The notes beneath the pieces are model-generated. The model was not told where the DNA came from, searched no databases, and saw only the letters and a list, made by a program, of their open reading frames with translations. Of a stretch of 54,526 bases of DNA, positions 43,132 to 50,973 are shown piece by piece. Position numbers and translations under genes: made by a program. Origin of the DNA: Atopobacter sp. AH10. Lineage in GTDB: Bacteria > Bacillota > Bacilli > Lactobacillales > Aerococcaceae. The stretch covers positions 1 to 54,526 of the forward strand of contig NZ_QXPZ01000039.1 of assembly GCF_003664595.1 (NCBI RefSeq), given 5' to 3'. Positions within the stretch are counted from its first letter, which is position 1. The number at the start of each line of letters is the position of its first letter.

Positions 43132-43455
43132 CTACATTCCTTCCGTTAAACGTTCCAACATAGCTTCGCAAAATAAACAATGGTCTCCTGCTTGCATACG
43201 TTTCCCATAAGCCTCATTACAAATATGAAAGCCTTGTTCATATAAATCCATCATCATTTGCGAGGATTTTTGTGGTTTAAATTCTTCCATTGTAGCGCCT
43301 TGCTGACTTTGGCTTAAGAGGCGCTCTTGCTCTTGGCGTAGAGCATTGTTCTCTTGCATTAATTCACTGATGACATTTTCTAACATCATTGTCGTATCCG
43401 TCATCCGTTGCAAGGCTTGTTCAAATTGATATAATTCTTCCATAATTCGTGTCAC
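43132..43455 (-). CDS. yabA: DNA replication initiation control protein YabA
   Basis: A 107-residue regulator that binds DnaA and DnaN and limits new rounds of replication. It has an N-terminal coiled coil (MEELYQFEQALQRMTDTTMMLENVISELMQENNALRQEQERL) and a C-terminal zinc site (GFHICNEAYGKRMQAGDHCLFCEAML). A GTG at 43455 is chosen because AAAGGAGGGG lies before it and this gives the normal length. An upstream frame of 20 codons runs through that ribosome binding site and is unlikely. Confidence 0.9.
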   Translation of the reverse strand: MTRIMEELYQFEQALQRMTDTTMMLENVISELMQENNALRQEQERLLSQSQQGATMEEFKPQKSSQMMMDLYEQGFHICNEAYGKRMQAGDHCLFCEAMLERLTEGM

Positions 43456-43613
43456 TTGCGCCCCTCCTTTCTCCTCCATTGTCACGCTTTTTAGGCTCTT
43501 CTTTTCTTTCGTCAACTTTTTCCAGCCTTTCTAGCTTACATCTCTTTTGATCATTCTGTGATCCATTTATCCTATATCACTGACTCTTTAGATTAAGAAG
43601 TCTATCCCTAGCA

Positions 43614-44711
43614 CTATCTAGATCTAGTCTTCCCCGTCTTTAAAGCTAACTGGCAACGAACTGCTAAGCCTTCAAAAACCGCCTCAGTAGAAATGTTAGC
43701 CTTGATCTCTTTCATAGCTTGTTCAATAGACTCACTTACTTTTAGCCAATAATCAGCTGGACTATGTTGGACTAATTCCTTATAGGCCTCAATGCGATCA
43801 ATACGAGTCAATTCTTCTTTTGATACATAAGGATACACCAAGGCATCTCTTGCTAATAAAGCAAGATCATTCAAATAATTGTATGCGTCCATTCTTGTAT
43901 CGCAATAATCACTGACGTATTTTTTGACAGAAATCATTGCCTCTATAGGTTGCCGCCCTAACAAGCTAAACCATTTCCACTCTGCAGCTAATTTCTTCGC
44001 ATAGCTTTCATCCTTAGCGAGGTTTTTGGCATCTTCTACTCGTGTGACTTGAAAAGCTACCCATTGCGCCATAGCTGTAGATAAACCCGCTTCTTCAAAA
44101 CTTTTTCGAGTCTCTTTGAGTGAGACGTCTGGCAGATGAATCCACTGACAGCGAGAACGAATAGTTGGCAAAACCATTTCATAGTTATCCACTGAAATAA
44201 AGAGATGATTTCCCTTGTTTGGCTCTTCTAAGGATTTGAGCAAACTGTTAGCCGCATTAAGGGTCAACTTTTCCGCATCATCTAAAATATAGAAGCGATC
44301 CCGTCCATCTCGTGACGATTGACTCAATTCGTCTACTAAACGACGTATCTTTTCAATTTTTATGGATTGTCCTATAACCTTTTTAGCCTTTTGCTCTTTT
44401 GAACTTGTTGATGCTTTCTTACCAGTTTGGCCTTTAGCCTTTTTCCCAGCCGTTTTGCTCTGAAGGATTTCCCCCTTCATTTTTTCAGGCTCAGAGGCAT
44501 CGATGATTTGAACATTGATGTGTTGATTATGGCGCATTTGCTCGATTAAGTCTTCTTTACTACGCCCTTTTTCCGCTAAAGAAGAAGCTGCAATTTGGAA
44601 GATAAAATTCCGCCGTGCTAACCTATCTTGCCCATCAATCAGATAAGCATGGCTAAGCTGATCCTTTTCAATCAAACGCTCAAAACGTTCCAATAAACTT
44701 TCTGTCATCAT
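43614..44711 (-). CDS. holB: DNA polymerase III delta' subunit
   Basis: A 365-residue clamp-loader subunit. The start (LLERFERLIEKDQLSHAYLIDGQDRLARRNFIFQIA) has a degenerate P-loop, as delta' should; FYILDDAEKLTLNAANSLLKSLEEP and IRSRCQWI are typical. Unusual is a Lys/Gly-rich insert (about residues 85-115, SKTAGKKAKGQTGKKASTSS) in place of the usual short zinc-containing region. Its ATG overlaps the stop of darA by one base (TAATG), so translation is coupled. Confidence 0.9.
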   Translation of the reverse strand: MMTESLLERFERLIEKDQLSHAYLIDGQDRLARRNFIFQIAASSLAEKGRSKEDLIEQMRHNQHINVQIIDASEPEKMKGEILQSKTAGKKAKGQTGKKASTSSKEQKAKKVIGQSIKIEKIRRLVDELSQSSRDGRDRFYILDDAEKLTLNAANSLLKSLEEPNKGNHLFISVDNYEMVLPTIRSRCQWIHLPDVSLKETRKSFEEAGLSTAMAQWVAFQVTRVEDAKNLAKDESYAKKLAAEWKWFSLLGRQPIEAMISVKKYVSDYCDTRMDAYNYLNDLALLARDALVYPYVSKEELTRIDRIEAYKELVQHSPADYWLKVSESIEQAMKEIKANISTEAVFEGLAVRCQLALKTGKTRSR

Positions 44712-45040
44712 TAGAATTTATGAAAAGCATCGACTGGCAACACAAAAACTGTCGCTCCACCGATTGGCACTTCTACTGGTGGCGTAAAATTGTTAAAGAT
44801 CCCGCCTTCGTTATAACTGGTTGGCGCCACAAATTCTGTTCTATGATGGCCGAGTTTTTTGATCAAATCAAGAATTTCATCAATTCTTTCTTCTTCAGTC
44901 CCAATAAGGAAAGTCGTATTCCCTCTACGCAAGAAACTCCCTGAGGACTTTAATTGTGTTGCGGCAATGTGTTTCTCACTAAAGGCTTGAGCCAATTCAT
45001 AAGCATCTTCATCATGTACAATAGCCATAATTAATTTCAT
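44711..45040 (-). CDS. darA: Cyclic-di-AMP receptor DarA/PstA (YaaQ)
   Basis: A 109-residue PII-like protein that binds cyclic-di-AMP. MKLIMAIVHDEDAYELAQAF, SSGSFLRRGNTTFLIGTEEE and the C-terminal PIGGATVFVLPVDAFHKF match YaaQ at the usual length. ATG at 45040 behind GGAG. It lies between tmk and holB, the standard place, and overlaps tmk slightly (tmk ends at 45043) and holB by one base. Confidence 0.93.
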   Translation of the reverse strand: MKLIMAIVHDEDAYELAQAFSEKHIAATQLKSSGSFLRRGNTTFLIGTEEERIDEILDLIKKLGHHRTEFVAPTSYNEGGIFNNFTPPVEVPIGGATVFVLPVDAFHKF

Positions 45041-45042
45041 GG

Positions 45043-45690
45043 TTATTCTCCTTTCCCATAGTGGCAATCGATCGCTTGGATCAACTTTTCTTCAACAACC
45101 TTTGCAACCTCTTCTACATTTCGACTGGCATCAATCACTACAATACGTTCGGGATATTTATCAACAACTTCCAAATAACCCTTTCTGACCGCTTGTTGAA
45201 AGCTATAACCTTCTTCTTCTAGTCGATCCTTCTTCCCCCGTCCCTTGACCCTTTCCATTCCCAAAACAGGATCAATGTCAAAATAGAGCGTAAGATCTGG
45301 CAAAAGTCCTTCTGTCGCAAAACGGTTAATAGTTAGCACATTGTAGATCCCCAAAGACCTCGCATAGCCTTGATAGGCTAAGGAACTATCAATAAATCGG
45401 TCACAGATAACCACTTTCCCTTGATCAAGTTGCGGTAATAAATTTTCAACTAAGTGTTGCCGACGACTCGCTGCATACAAGAGTGCTTCCGTCCTAGCAT
45501 CCATAGCCTTATAGTCCGGATTCAAAATGATTTCTCGAATAGCTTCCGCAATAAGGTTTCCGCCTGGCTCTCTACTTTGAACAAATGTCAGCTCTTTATA
45601 ACGTTTTTTTAGGCGCTCAAGAACCGTCGTTAAAGCCGTCGATTTCCCAGACCCATCTATTCCTTCTAAACTAATAAATAGCCCTCTCAC
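45043..45690 (-). CDS. tmk: Thymidylate kinase
   Basis: A 215-residue kinase that makes dTDP from dTMP. EGIDGSGKSTAL is the P-loop, SREPGG and DRFIDSSLAYQGYAR are the TMP-binding motifs, and RGKKDR is in the lid. A GTG at 45690 (VRGLFISLEG) is chosen because GGGAG lies before it at the end of recR; an ATG further up would lie inside recR. It is close behind recR and just before darA. Confidence 0.93.
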   Translation of the reverse strand: MRGLFISLEGIDGSGKSTALTTVLERLKKRYKELTFVQSREPGGNLIAEAIREIILNPDYKAMDARTEALLYAASRRQHLVENLLPQLDQGKVVICDRFIDSSLAYQGYARSLGIYNVLTINRFATEGLLPDLTLYFDIDPVLGMERVKGRGKKDRLEEEGYSFQQAVRKGYLEVVDKYPERIVVIDASRNVEEVAKVVEEKLIQAIDCHYGKGE

Positions 45691-45691
45691 T

Positions 45692-46291
45692 TTACATCTC
45701 CCGTCTGCCCTCAATGGCTTTTAATAAGGTTATTTCATCTGCATACTCTATGTCAGACCCAATCGACAAACCATGTGCTAAACGTGTGACCTTAATGCCA
45801 GAAGGTTTAATCAAGCGGCTCAAATACATGGCCGTTGCTTCTCCTTCAGCTGTGGCATTCGTTGCCAAAATAACTTCTTTAATTTCTTCGTGTTCTTGTA
45901 GGCGTTTGATGAGTTGTGGAATAGTCAAATCTTCTGGTCCTGTTCCCTGTATTGGAGATAAAACTCCACCTAATACATGATAGAGGCCTCTATAATCTTG
46001 CATTCGCTCAATACTCATCAGATCTTTTGTAGATTCTACTATCAGCAATTTTCCAAGATCTCTCGTCTCGTCTGAACAGATAGGGCAAGGATCATTCTCC
46101 GTGATATTCCCACAAATCGAACAATGCGTTAGGTCTCTTTGGCAACTCACCAAAGCATCCGCAAAGGCTAAAACCTCTTCTTCCTCCATATTGAGGGTAA
46201 AGAAAGCTAAGCGTGCCGCTGTTTTTGCCCCAATACCGGGTAATTTCATATAACTATTTATAAGGCGCGCGAGCGGTTCTGGATATTGCAT
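45692..46291 (-). CDS. recR: Recombination protein RecR
   Basis: A 199-residue recombination mediator that works with RecO at gaps. It has the helix-hairpin-helix ([17 protein letters not shown]), the four-cysteine zinc finger ([16 protein letters not shown]) and a Toprim domain ([29 protein letters not shown]). ATG with GGAGG before it. Standard position between ybaB and tmk. Confidence 0.95.
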   Translation of the reverse strand: MQYPEPLARLINSYMKLPGIGAKTAARLAFFTLNMEEEEVLAFADALVSCQRDLTHCSICGNITENDPCPICSDETRDLGKLLIVESTKDLMSIERMQDYRGLYHVLGGVLSPIQGTGPEDLTIPQLIKRLQEHEEIKEVILATNATAEGEATAMYLSRLIKPSGIKVTRLAHGLSIGSDIEYADEITLLKAIEGRREM

Positions 46292-46320
46292 GCCATCCTC
46301 CTAACATCAAGCATCGAGCT

Positions 46321-46638
46321 TTAGAAACCTGGAATATTTAATCCCTTAGTGTATTTTCCCATCCGTTGTTCGTTAGCTTTTTGAACTTTTTCAACGGCAT
46401 CATTAACAGCCATTTGAATCAAATCTTCTAACATCCCCAAATCCTCTGGGTCTACTGCTTCTTGTTTCAAAGCCACTTTAACCACTTCATGTTTTCCGTT
46501 CATGGTTACTTGAACCAAATCAGATTGAGACTGACCAACAAATTCTGTTTTGTTCAATTCCTCTTGTTCTTTCACTAATTGCTTTTGCATTTTTTGCATT
46601 TTTTGCATCATACCTTGCATATTTCCCATTCCACGCAT
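46321..46638 (-). CDS. YbaB/EbfC nucleoid-associated protein
   Basis: A 105-residue DNA-binding protein with a Met/Gln/Lys-rich N-terminal helix (MQGMMQKMQKMQKQL) and the typical core (VTMNGKHEVVKVALKQEAVDPEDLGMLEDLIQMAVNDA). It forms a dimer that binds DNA and may shape the nucleoid. It begins 3 bases after dnaX, whose stop region carries its GGGGAATAAG ribosome binding site. Confidence 0.94.
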   Translation of the reverse strand: MRGMGNMQGMMQKMQKMQKQLVKEQEELNKTEFVGQSQSDLVQVTMNGKHEVVKVALKQEAVDPEDLGMLEDLIQMAVNDAVEKVQKANEQRMGKYTKGLNIPGF

Positions 46639-46641
46639 TTC

Positions 46642-48378
46642 TTATTCCCCATTTCTTTTTTCTTCAACAATCACTCGATCAGCCCCAAAAAGATCAATAG
46701 CTTCTTGTGCTAGATCGACTTGTTCTTCTTCAGTTTCTTGACCTATAGTGGCTCGTGTTACGGTTTCTGCCTTTTTCTGTTGCCGGCGTTCTAAGATATA
46801 TTGACTTCTCAATCGTTGCCAATCTTCCTCTAGAATACAAACATAGTCACCTTCATATTGCAATTGTTGGGTGAGATAACGTTGAATCGCTGCATGTACA
46901 CTAGACTGATTAGCCTTTCTAGCCAGCAATTCATATGGAAAACTCAGGACAAAGCCATTTTCTCCCGCAGCGACTACTTCAGAATTTTTTAAGGCAGATC
47001 TTTCCACATGGGCTAATAAACCCACTAAATCCTGCCAATTTTCTTGCAAACGGGTCAAGATTGGCCGAGTGGCTTGATTTAAAATCCGGTAAACAGCTCC
47101 AGTATCCACTCGATATGCTTCTTCATCTGCCCCTTGTTCACTGATAGGGGTCTGTCCTTGCAAAATAGGCCCTATCCTTTGCCCTGCTTGACCTGGTGAA
47201 GCATTGGCTACAAGGCTTTCTCCTTGCCCTTGTAACTGACATTGACTTTCCAATTGACTGATTTTAGCCTGCAAGTGAGCAACTTGATCTTTTAAACTCT
47301 CCATTTCTAACCGCCAAGCCCCATCATCGCAAGTATTAGCTGATGTTTGTTTCTGCTTAGGCAAATGTCCAGCTTTTACAGTCATCACATCCAAATAAAT
47401 TTGTGGATGTTGGCTAAATTTCAATAAGCCTTGTGCCTGAGTTAATAAATCTACTAAAGTATAAAGGAAATTTTCTTGATCAGATGCCTCTTCTTCTATC
47501 AAAACATCTCTTATATAGGCTAGGACACTCTCAATTAACCGTCCCGCCTCTTTACCATCTGATAAGCAACGATGAATAATATCCAAAGCCTCTTGCACTT
47601 TCCCATCAGACAAAGCTTTGACATAGTCCCCAATAATATTTTGGTCTATTGCCCCAGTAGCTACTAAGGCATTCTCCATAGAGAGCGTCGAGCTATCATA
47701 GGCAAGGGCTTGGTCCAATAGACTAAGTGCATCCCTCATCCCACCATTAGCGACTCTCGCAATAGTTTTTAAAGCCTCTCCATCATAGCTTATACTTTTC
47801 TGATCAAGAATGACTTGCATTCTCTCGATCATCGTTGCCACATCGATCCGTTTAAAATCGAACCGTTGAACCCGTGACAAGATAGTTGCTGGAACTTTAT
47901 GTGGCTCAGTTGTCGCTAAAATGAAAATAACATGGGAAGGTGGCTCCTCCAATGTTTTGAGCAAGGCATTAAAAGCCCCAATCGACAACATATGGACCTC
48001 ATCGACAATATATACTTTGTATCGACCCTCTGTTGGAGCATAGCGCACTTTATCCCTTATATCACGAATTTCATCTACCCCATTATTGCTGGCGGCGTCA
48101 ATTTCAATCACATCGTTCATCCGGTTTTCCTGAACCGCTTGGCAAACTGCACATTCCCCACAAGGATTGCCTTCTACAGGATTTTGACAATTGACTGCTT
48201 TAGCAAATATTTTGGCTACACTGGTCTTCCCTGTTCCACGTGGTCCAGTAAACAAGTAAGCGTGACTAATCTTCCCGCTAGCTATCGCGTGAGACAAAGT
48301 TTTCGTAATTGCTTCTTGCCCAATAACCTCTTTAAAACTTTGCGGGCGCCACACCCGATAGAGCGCTTGATAGGCCAT
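46642..48378 (-). CDS. dnaX: DNA polymerase III gamma/tau subunit
   Basis: A 578-residue clamp-loader ATPase: Walker A GPRGTGKTS, a four-cysteine zinc module (CQNPVEGNPCGECAVCQ), Walker B VYIVDEVHML, SRC-like LSRVQRFDFKR, and domain III. The tau-specific part is about 365-578, variable and Gln-rich. No frameshift-site heptamer was noticed, which agrees with Gram-positive dnaX genes that make tau alone or by other means. ATG behind AAGGAGG. First gene of the operon; ffs lies just upstream. Confidence 0.95.
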   Translation of the reverse strand: MAYQALYRVWRPQSFKEVIGQEAITKTLSHAIASGKISHAYLFTGPRGTGKTSVAKIFAKAVNCQNPVEGNPCGECAVCQAVQENRMNDVIEIDAASNNGVDEIRDIRDKVRYAPTEGRYKVYIVDEVHMLSIGAFNALLKTLEEPPSHVIFILATTEPHKVPATILSRVQRFDFKRIDVATMIERMQVILDQKSISYDGEALKTIARVANGGMRDALSLLDQALAYDSSTLSMENALVATGAIDQNIIGDYVKALSDGKVQEALDIIHRCLSDGKEAGRLIESVLAYIRDVLIEEEASDQENFLYTLVDLLTQAQGLLKFSQHPQIYLDVMTVKAGHLPKQKQTSANTCDDGAWRLEMESLKDQVAHLQAKISQLESQCQLQGQGESLVANASPGQAGQRIGPILQGQTPISEQGADEEAYRVDTGAVYRILNQATRPILTRLQENWQDLVGLLAHVERSALKNSEVVAAGENGFVLSFPYELLARKANQSSVHAAIQRYLTQQLQYEGDYVCILEEDWQRLRSQYILERRQQKKAETVTRATIGQETEEEQVDLAQEAIDLFGADRVIVEEKRNGE

Positions 48379-48454
48379 ACTTTTCCTCCTTCTTCCACCT
48401 TTTATAGGTATATACTTGTATTCATTTTACCACAAACCTATCGCAATTTAGGGC

Positions 48455-48552
48455 AAAAAAAAACATAGAGCACATAACGAAACTTACTTATAGCTGCTTC
48501 CTTCCGGACCTGACTCGTTCGTAAGCTCGTTATTGCCTATGACCTTTCGGTA
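48455..48552 (-). ncRNA. ffs: 4.5S signal recognition particle RNA (small type)
   Basis: Minus strand: GGTCCGGAAGGAAGCAGC is the SRP Alu-less domain IV signature. The arms AACTTAC (about 48550-48556) and GTAAGTT (48481-48487) close the long hairpin. A T-run at 48455-48463 ends the transcript. It lies between tadA and dnaX, the usual Gram-positive position. Exact ends are estimates. Confidence 0.92.
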
Positions 48553-48557
48553 AGTTG

Positions 48558-48586
48558 ATTATAGCAAATTGTCCCTTTCAATTCAA
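48558..48586 (-). promoter_or_regulatory. Promoter of ffs
   Basis: Minus strand: TTGAAT (48581-48586), a 17-base spacer and TATAAT (48558-48563), directly before the SRP RNA. Confidence 0.75.
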
Positions 48587-48644
48587 GTCTAGCCCCTTTA
48601 TTGTATGTGTCAACTCAAGTCTAGTCCCTTTATTATCACTTTCA
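48579..48644. repeat. 32-bp direct repeat in the ffs promoter region
   Basis: TCAAGTCTAGCCCCTTTATT at about 48583 and TCAAGTCTAGTCCCTTTATT at about 48615 are 32 bases apart and flanked by similar bases (CAAT/CAAC). The near copy overlaps the ffs -35. Confidence 0.65.
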
Positions 48645-48749
48645 ACAAGAAGCTTGTTTCAGCCTATTTCATTTACCTAGATCTCAATCACAAAAACTAC
48701 CCTACAGCTTCATTTAAGGATCATTCATCCTCTCTCAAAAAGGGTCAAA

Positions 48750-49277
48750 CTATTTAAAATTCCCTAGCCATCGCTTAGTGACTTGTCTAGCCTTCTTTAG
48801 CTTTTGTTGACGTTGGCGCAACGTCTTAAAGAAGTTACTCAATAACTGTTGACACTGTTCTTGGCATATTCCTTCTGTTAAAGGAACTTGATGATTAAAG
48901 CGTTGGTCGGCTAAAAGATTCATCAAGCTCCCGCAACAACCTGCTTTTTCATCTCTAGCGCCAAAATAAACATGGCGCAAGCGACTAAGGATAATCGCTC
49001 CAGAACACATTGGACAAGGTTCTAAGGTCACATAGAGATCACAATCTGTTAAGCGCCAAGCATTTAAATTTTTATTAGCTTCATTGATGGCTAATAATTC
49101 CGCATGACTAGTCGCTAAATAACTACTTTCACGTTTGTTGTGCCCTCTTCCAATAACTTTTCCTTGATAGACGACCACTGCACCAATGGGAACTTCTCCT
49201 ATTTCTTCCGCCTTCTTTGCCTCTTCTATAGCTAAGCTCATAAAATACTCAGCATCTTTTAAATTTTTCGCTGACAT
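48750..49277 (-). CDS. tadA: tRNA-specific adenosine deaminase
   Basis: A 175-residue zinc deaminase that turns A34 of tRNA-Arg into inosine. The zinc motifs are HAE in TSHAELLAI and PCPMCSGAIILSR. ATG at 49277 (MSAKNLKDAEYFM) with AGGAGAGG before it gives the usual length. The same frame is open 45 codons further up to a GTG that overlaps the stop of the aldo/keto reductase gene (GTGA), so a longer product cannot be excluded. It is upstream of ffs, as in many Gram-positives. Confidence 0.9.
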   Translation of the reverse strand: MSAKNLKDAEYFMSLAIEEAKKAEEIGEVPIGAVVVYQGKVIGRGHNKRESSYLATSHAELLAINEANKNLNAWRLTDCDLYVTLEPCPMCSGAIILSRLRHVYFGARDEKAGCCGSLMNLLADQRFNHQVPLTEGICQEQCQQLLSNFFKTLRQRQQKLKKARQVTKRWLGNFK

Positions 49278-49408
49278 GTTAGCGTCCTCTCCTGTCAACG
49301 AACTGGCAACTAGCCCTTGTTTCCCTTTTGTACCCCATTCTTTCCCAAGTTCTGAATACGTTTTTTCATCTGGATTTTTTCTTAGATTCTGTCCCTCTTT
49401 CAATTCCT

Positions 49409-50254
49409 TCACTCCGTATCTAAAGCTACTCGATGATCAGGGGCGGGGAAGGCCTGATCTAATAACGCATAATCTTCTTTCGATAAGCGCAACTCCCTAG
49501 CTTTTAAATTATCAGCCATATGTTCAATATTTCCCGTTCGAGGAATTGCCATCATTTGCTCTTGATTCAAAATAAATGCCAATAAAACTTGATAGCGACT
49601 AACGCCATGCCTATCTGCAACCATTTGAATACTCGGATCGGTTAATAGATCCTTCTTCAGCCTGCCAGCCTGCCCCAAAGGACAATATGCCATAAGAGGG
49701 ATTCCCTTCCTATCTAAAGTTGGTTTTAAAGCATACTCAATCCCTCTAGAAGCTAAATGATAAAGAACCTGATTGATTTGGCACTGATCTCCATCAGCCA
49801 CTTTCTCCAAAGCTTCCATATCTTCCACATCGAAATTTGACACTCCCCAAGCTCTGATCAGCCCCTCCTTTTTGAGGTCTTCGAAAGCTTGGACAGTTTC
49901 CTCTAAAGGGATATTCCCTGGCCAATGCAACAAGTACATGTCTAGATAATCCGTCCCTAACCGTTCCAAAGAAGCCAAGCAACTCTTCTTCATTTGCTCC
50001 AAACTTGCATTCCATGGATATACCTTTGATACGATCAAAAGCGAATCGCGTTCTACCCCTTTAATCGCCTGACCTATTAAGGATTCCGCTCGCCCATCTC
50101 CGTACATTTCAGCCGTATCGATCAAATTAACCCCATTTTCAATAGCATAGCGTATACAGTCCCTTTCCTCCTCCCATCTAGCGGTGTTTTCTCCCAAATA
50201 CCAACTACCAATTCCAAAATTTGGATAAACTTCTCCATTTGGCAAATGTAGCAT
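49409..50254 (-). CDS. Aldo/keto reductase
   Basis: A 281-residue NADPH-dependent reductase of the AKR superfamily. The catalytic residues are visible: Asp and Tyr in DTAEMYGDG, Lys in LLIVSKVYPW and His in YLLHWPGNIP; a late IPRTGNIEHMADN region binds the cofactor. ATG at 50254 follows AAAGGAG. Substrate unknown. Its end overlaps a possible long form of tadA. Confidence 0.9.
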   Translation of the reverse strand: MLHLPNGEVYPNFGIGSWYLGENTARWEEERDCIRYAIENGVNLIDTAEMYGDGRAESLIGQAIKGVERDSLLIVSKVYPWNASLEQMKKSCLASLERLGTDYLDMYLLHWPGNIPLEETVQAFEDLKKEGLIRAWGVSNFDVEDMEALEKVADGDQCQINQVLYHLASRGIEYALKPTLDRKGIPLMAYCPLGQAGRLKKDLLTDPSIQMVADRHGVSRYQVLLAFILNQEQMMAIPRTGNIEHMADNLKARELRLSKEDYALLDQAFPAPDHRVALDTE

Positions 50255-50329
50255 GACCGCTTTCTCCTTTCTTACAGACGAAAGAGACTGAAGGCCACAA
50301 CTAGCCACAGTCTCTTATCCACAGTCTTA

Positions 50330-50728
50330 CTAAGCTAAATACTTTTCTGCTAATTCCAAAGCGCGATCTAACCAATCGCCGTCTTTTGTGACAGATTTCC
50401 TAGCCAAGCGCATTGCCTTATCCTTCACTTGATCCACATTATCTTTCACTTGATCCAGATGGGCTAAAAAAGATTCCTTCCAATCCTTAGAGTTCTCTAA
50501 AAGATTCATCAAGCGCTGAATATCCTCATCTGATAGACGGTCAACGATAGCCATAGCTTTCTCGTTACCATTTAACTTTTCTCGAACAAAGAATTTTACT
50601 TTTTTACGATTAATATACGCCGCCACAGATTCACGCTTTTCTTCGTCTGCGGCAATAAGCGCTGCAAGCACTCCAATGATCACTGAGGATCCAATCGCTA
50701 GAGCTAAGGCCTTTTTCTTATCTAACAT
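50330..50728 (-). CDS. Small membrane-anchored protein of unknown function
   Basis: A 132-residue protein with one N-terminal membrane segment (ALALAIGSSVIIGVLAALIAA) and a helical, charged remainder containing a DQVKDNVDQVKD repeat near the C-terminus. ATG at 50728 with GGGAGGG before it. It lies upstream of the aldo/keto reductase with a short gap. I do not recognise the family. Confidence 0.7.
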   Translation of the reverse strand: MLDKKKALALAIGSSVIIGVLAALIAADEEKRESVAAYINRKKVKFFVREKLNGNEKAMAIVDRLSDEDIQRLMNLLENSKDWKESFLAHLDQVKDNVDQVKDKAMRLARKSVTKDGDWLDRALELAEKYLA

Positions 50729-50973
50729 CAAAATCACCCTCCCAGCTTAATATGACGACTCTTTCGCTAGATCTATTTTACCATAATCAACTATTTTCTG
50801 ATCTTTTTAAATCACGCCTTCGTCCTTTGCTAAAGGATCAATGCCAATCGACCTAAGCTTTCTTATGGGTTTCTTTTTTGCCATCCGCTTCCTCAAAAAA
50901 AAGAGCAGACGACCTTTACCCTATTTTTTAAGACTATCAGAAAAAGTTTGACTCAGCAAAGAGACCCCTAGTT

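Noticed and set aside
46642-48378. Programmed frameshift in dnaX
   Set aside because: No slippery heptamer with a following stem was seen, and the full-length frame is open to the tau end.
48521-48540. A 14-base match between the SRP RNA gene and the terminal inverted repeat (TAAGCTCGTTATTG)
   Set aside because: It is short, the flanks differ, and one such match in 54 kb can occur by chance.
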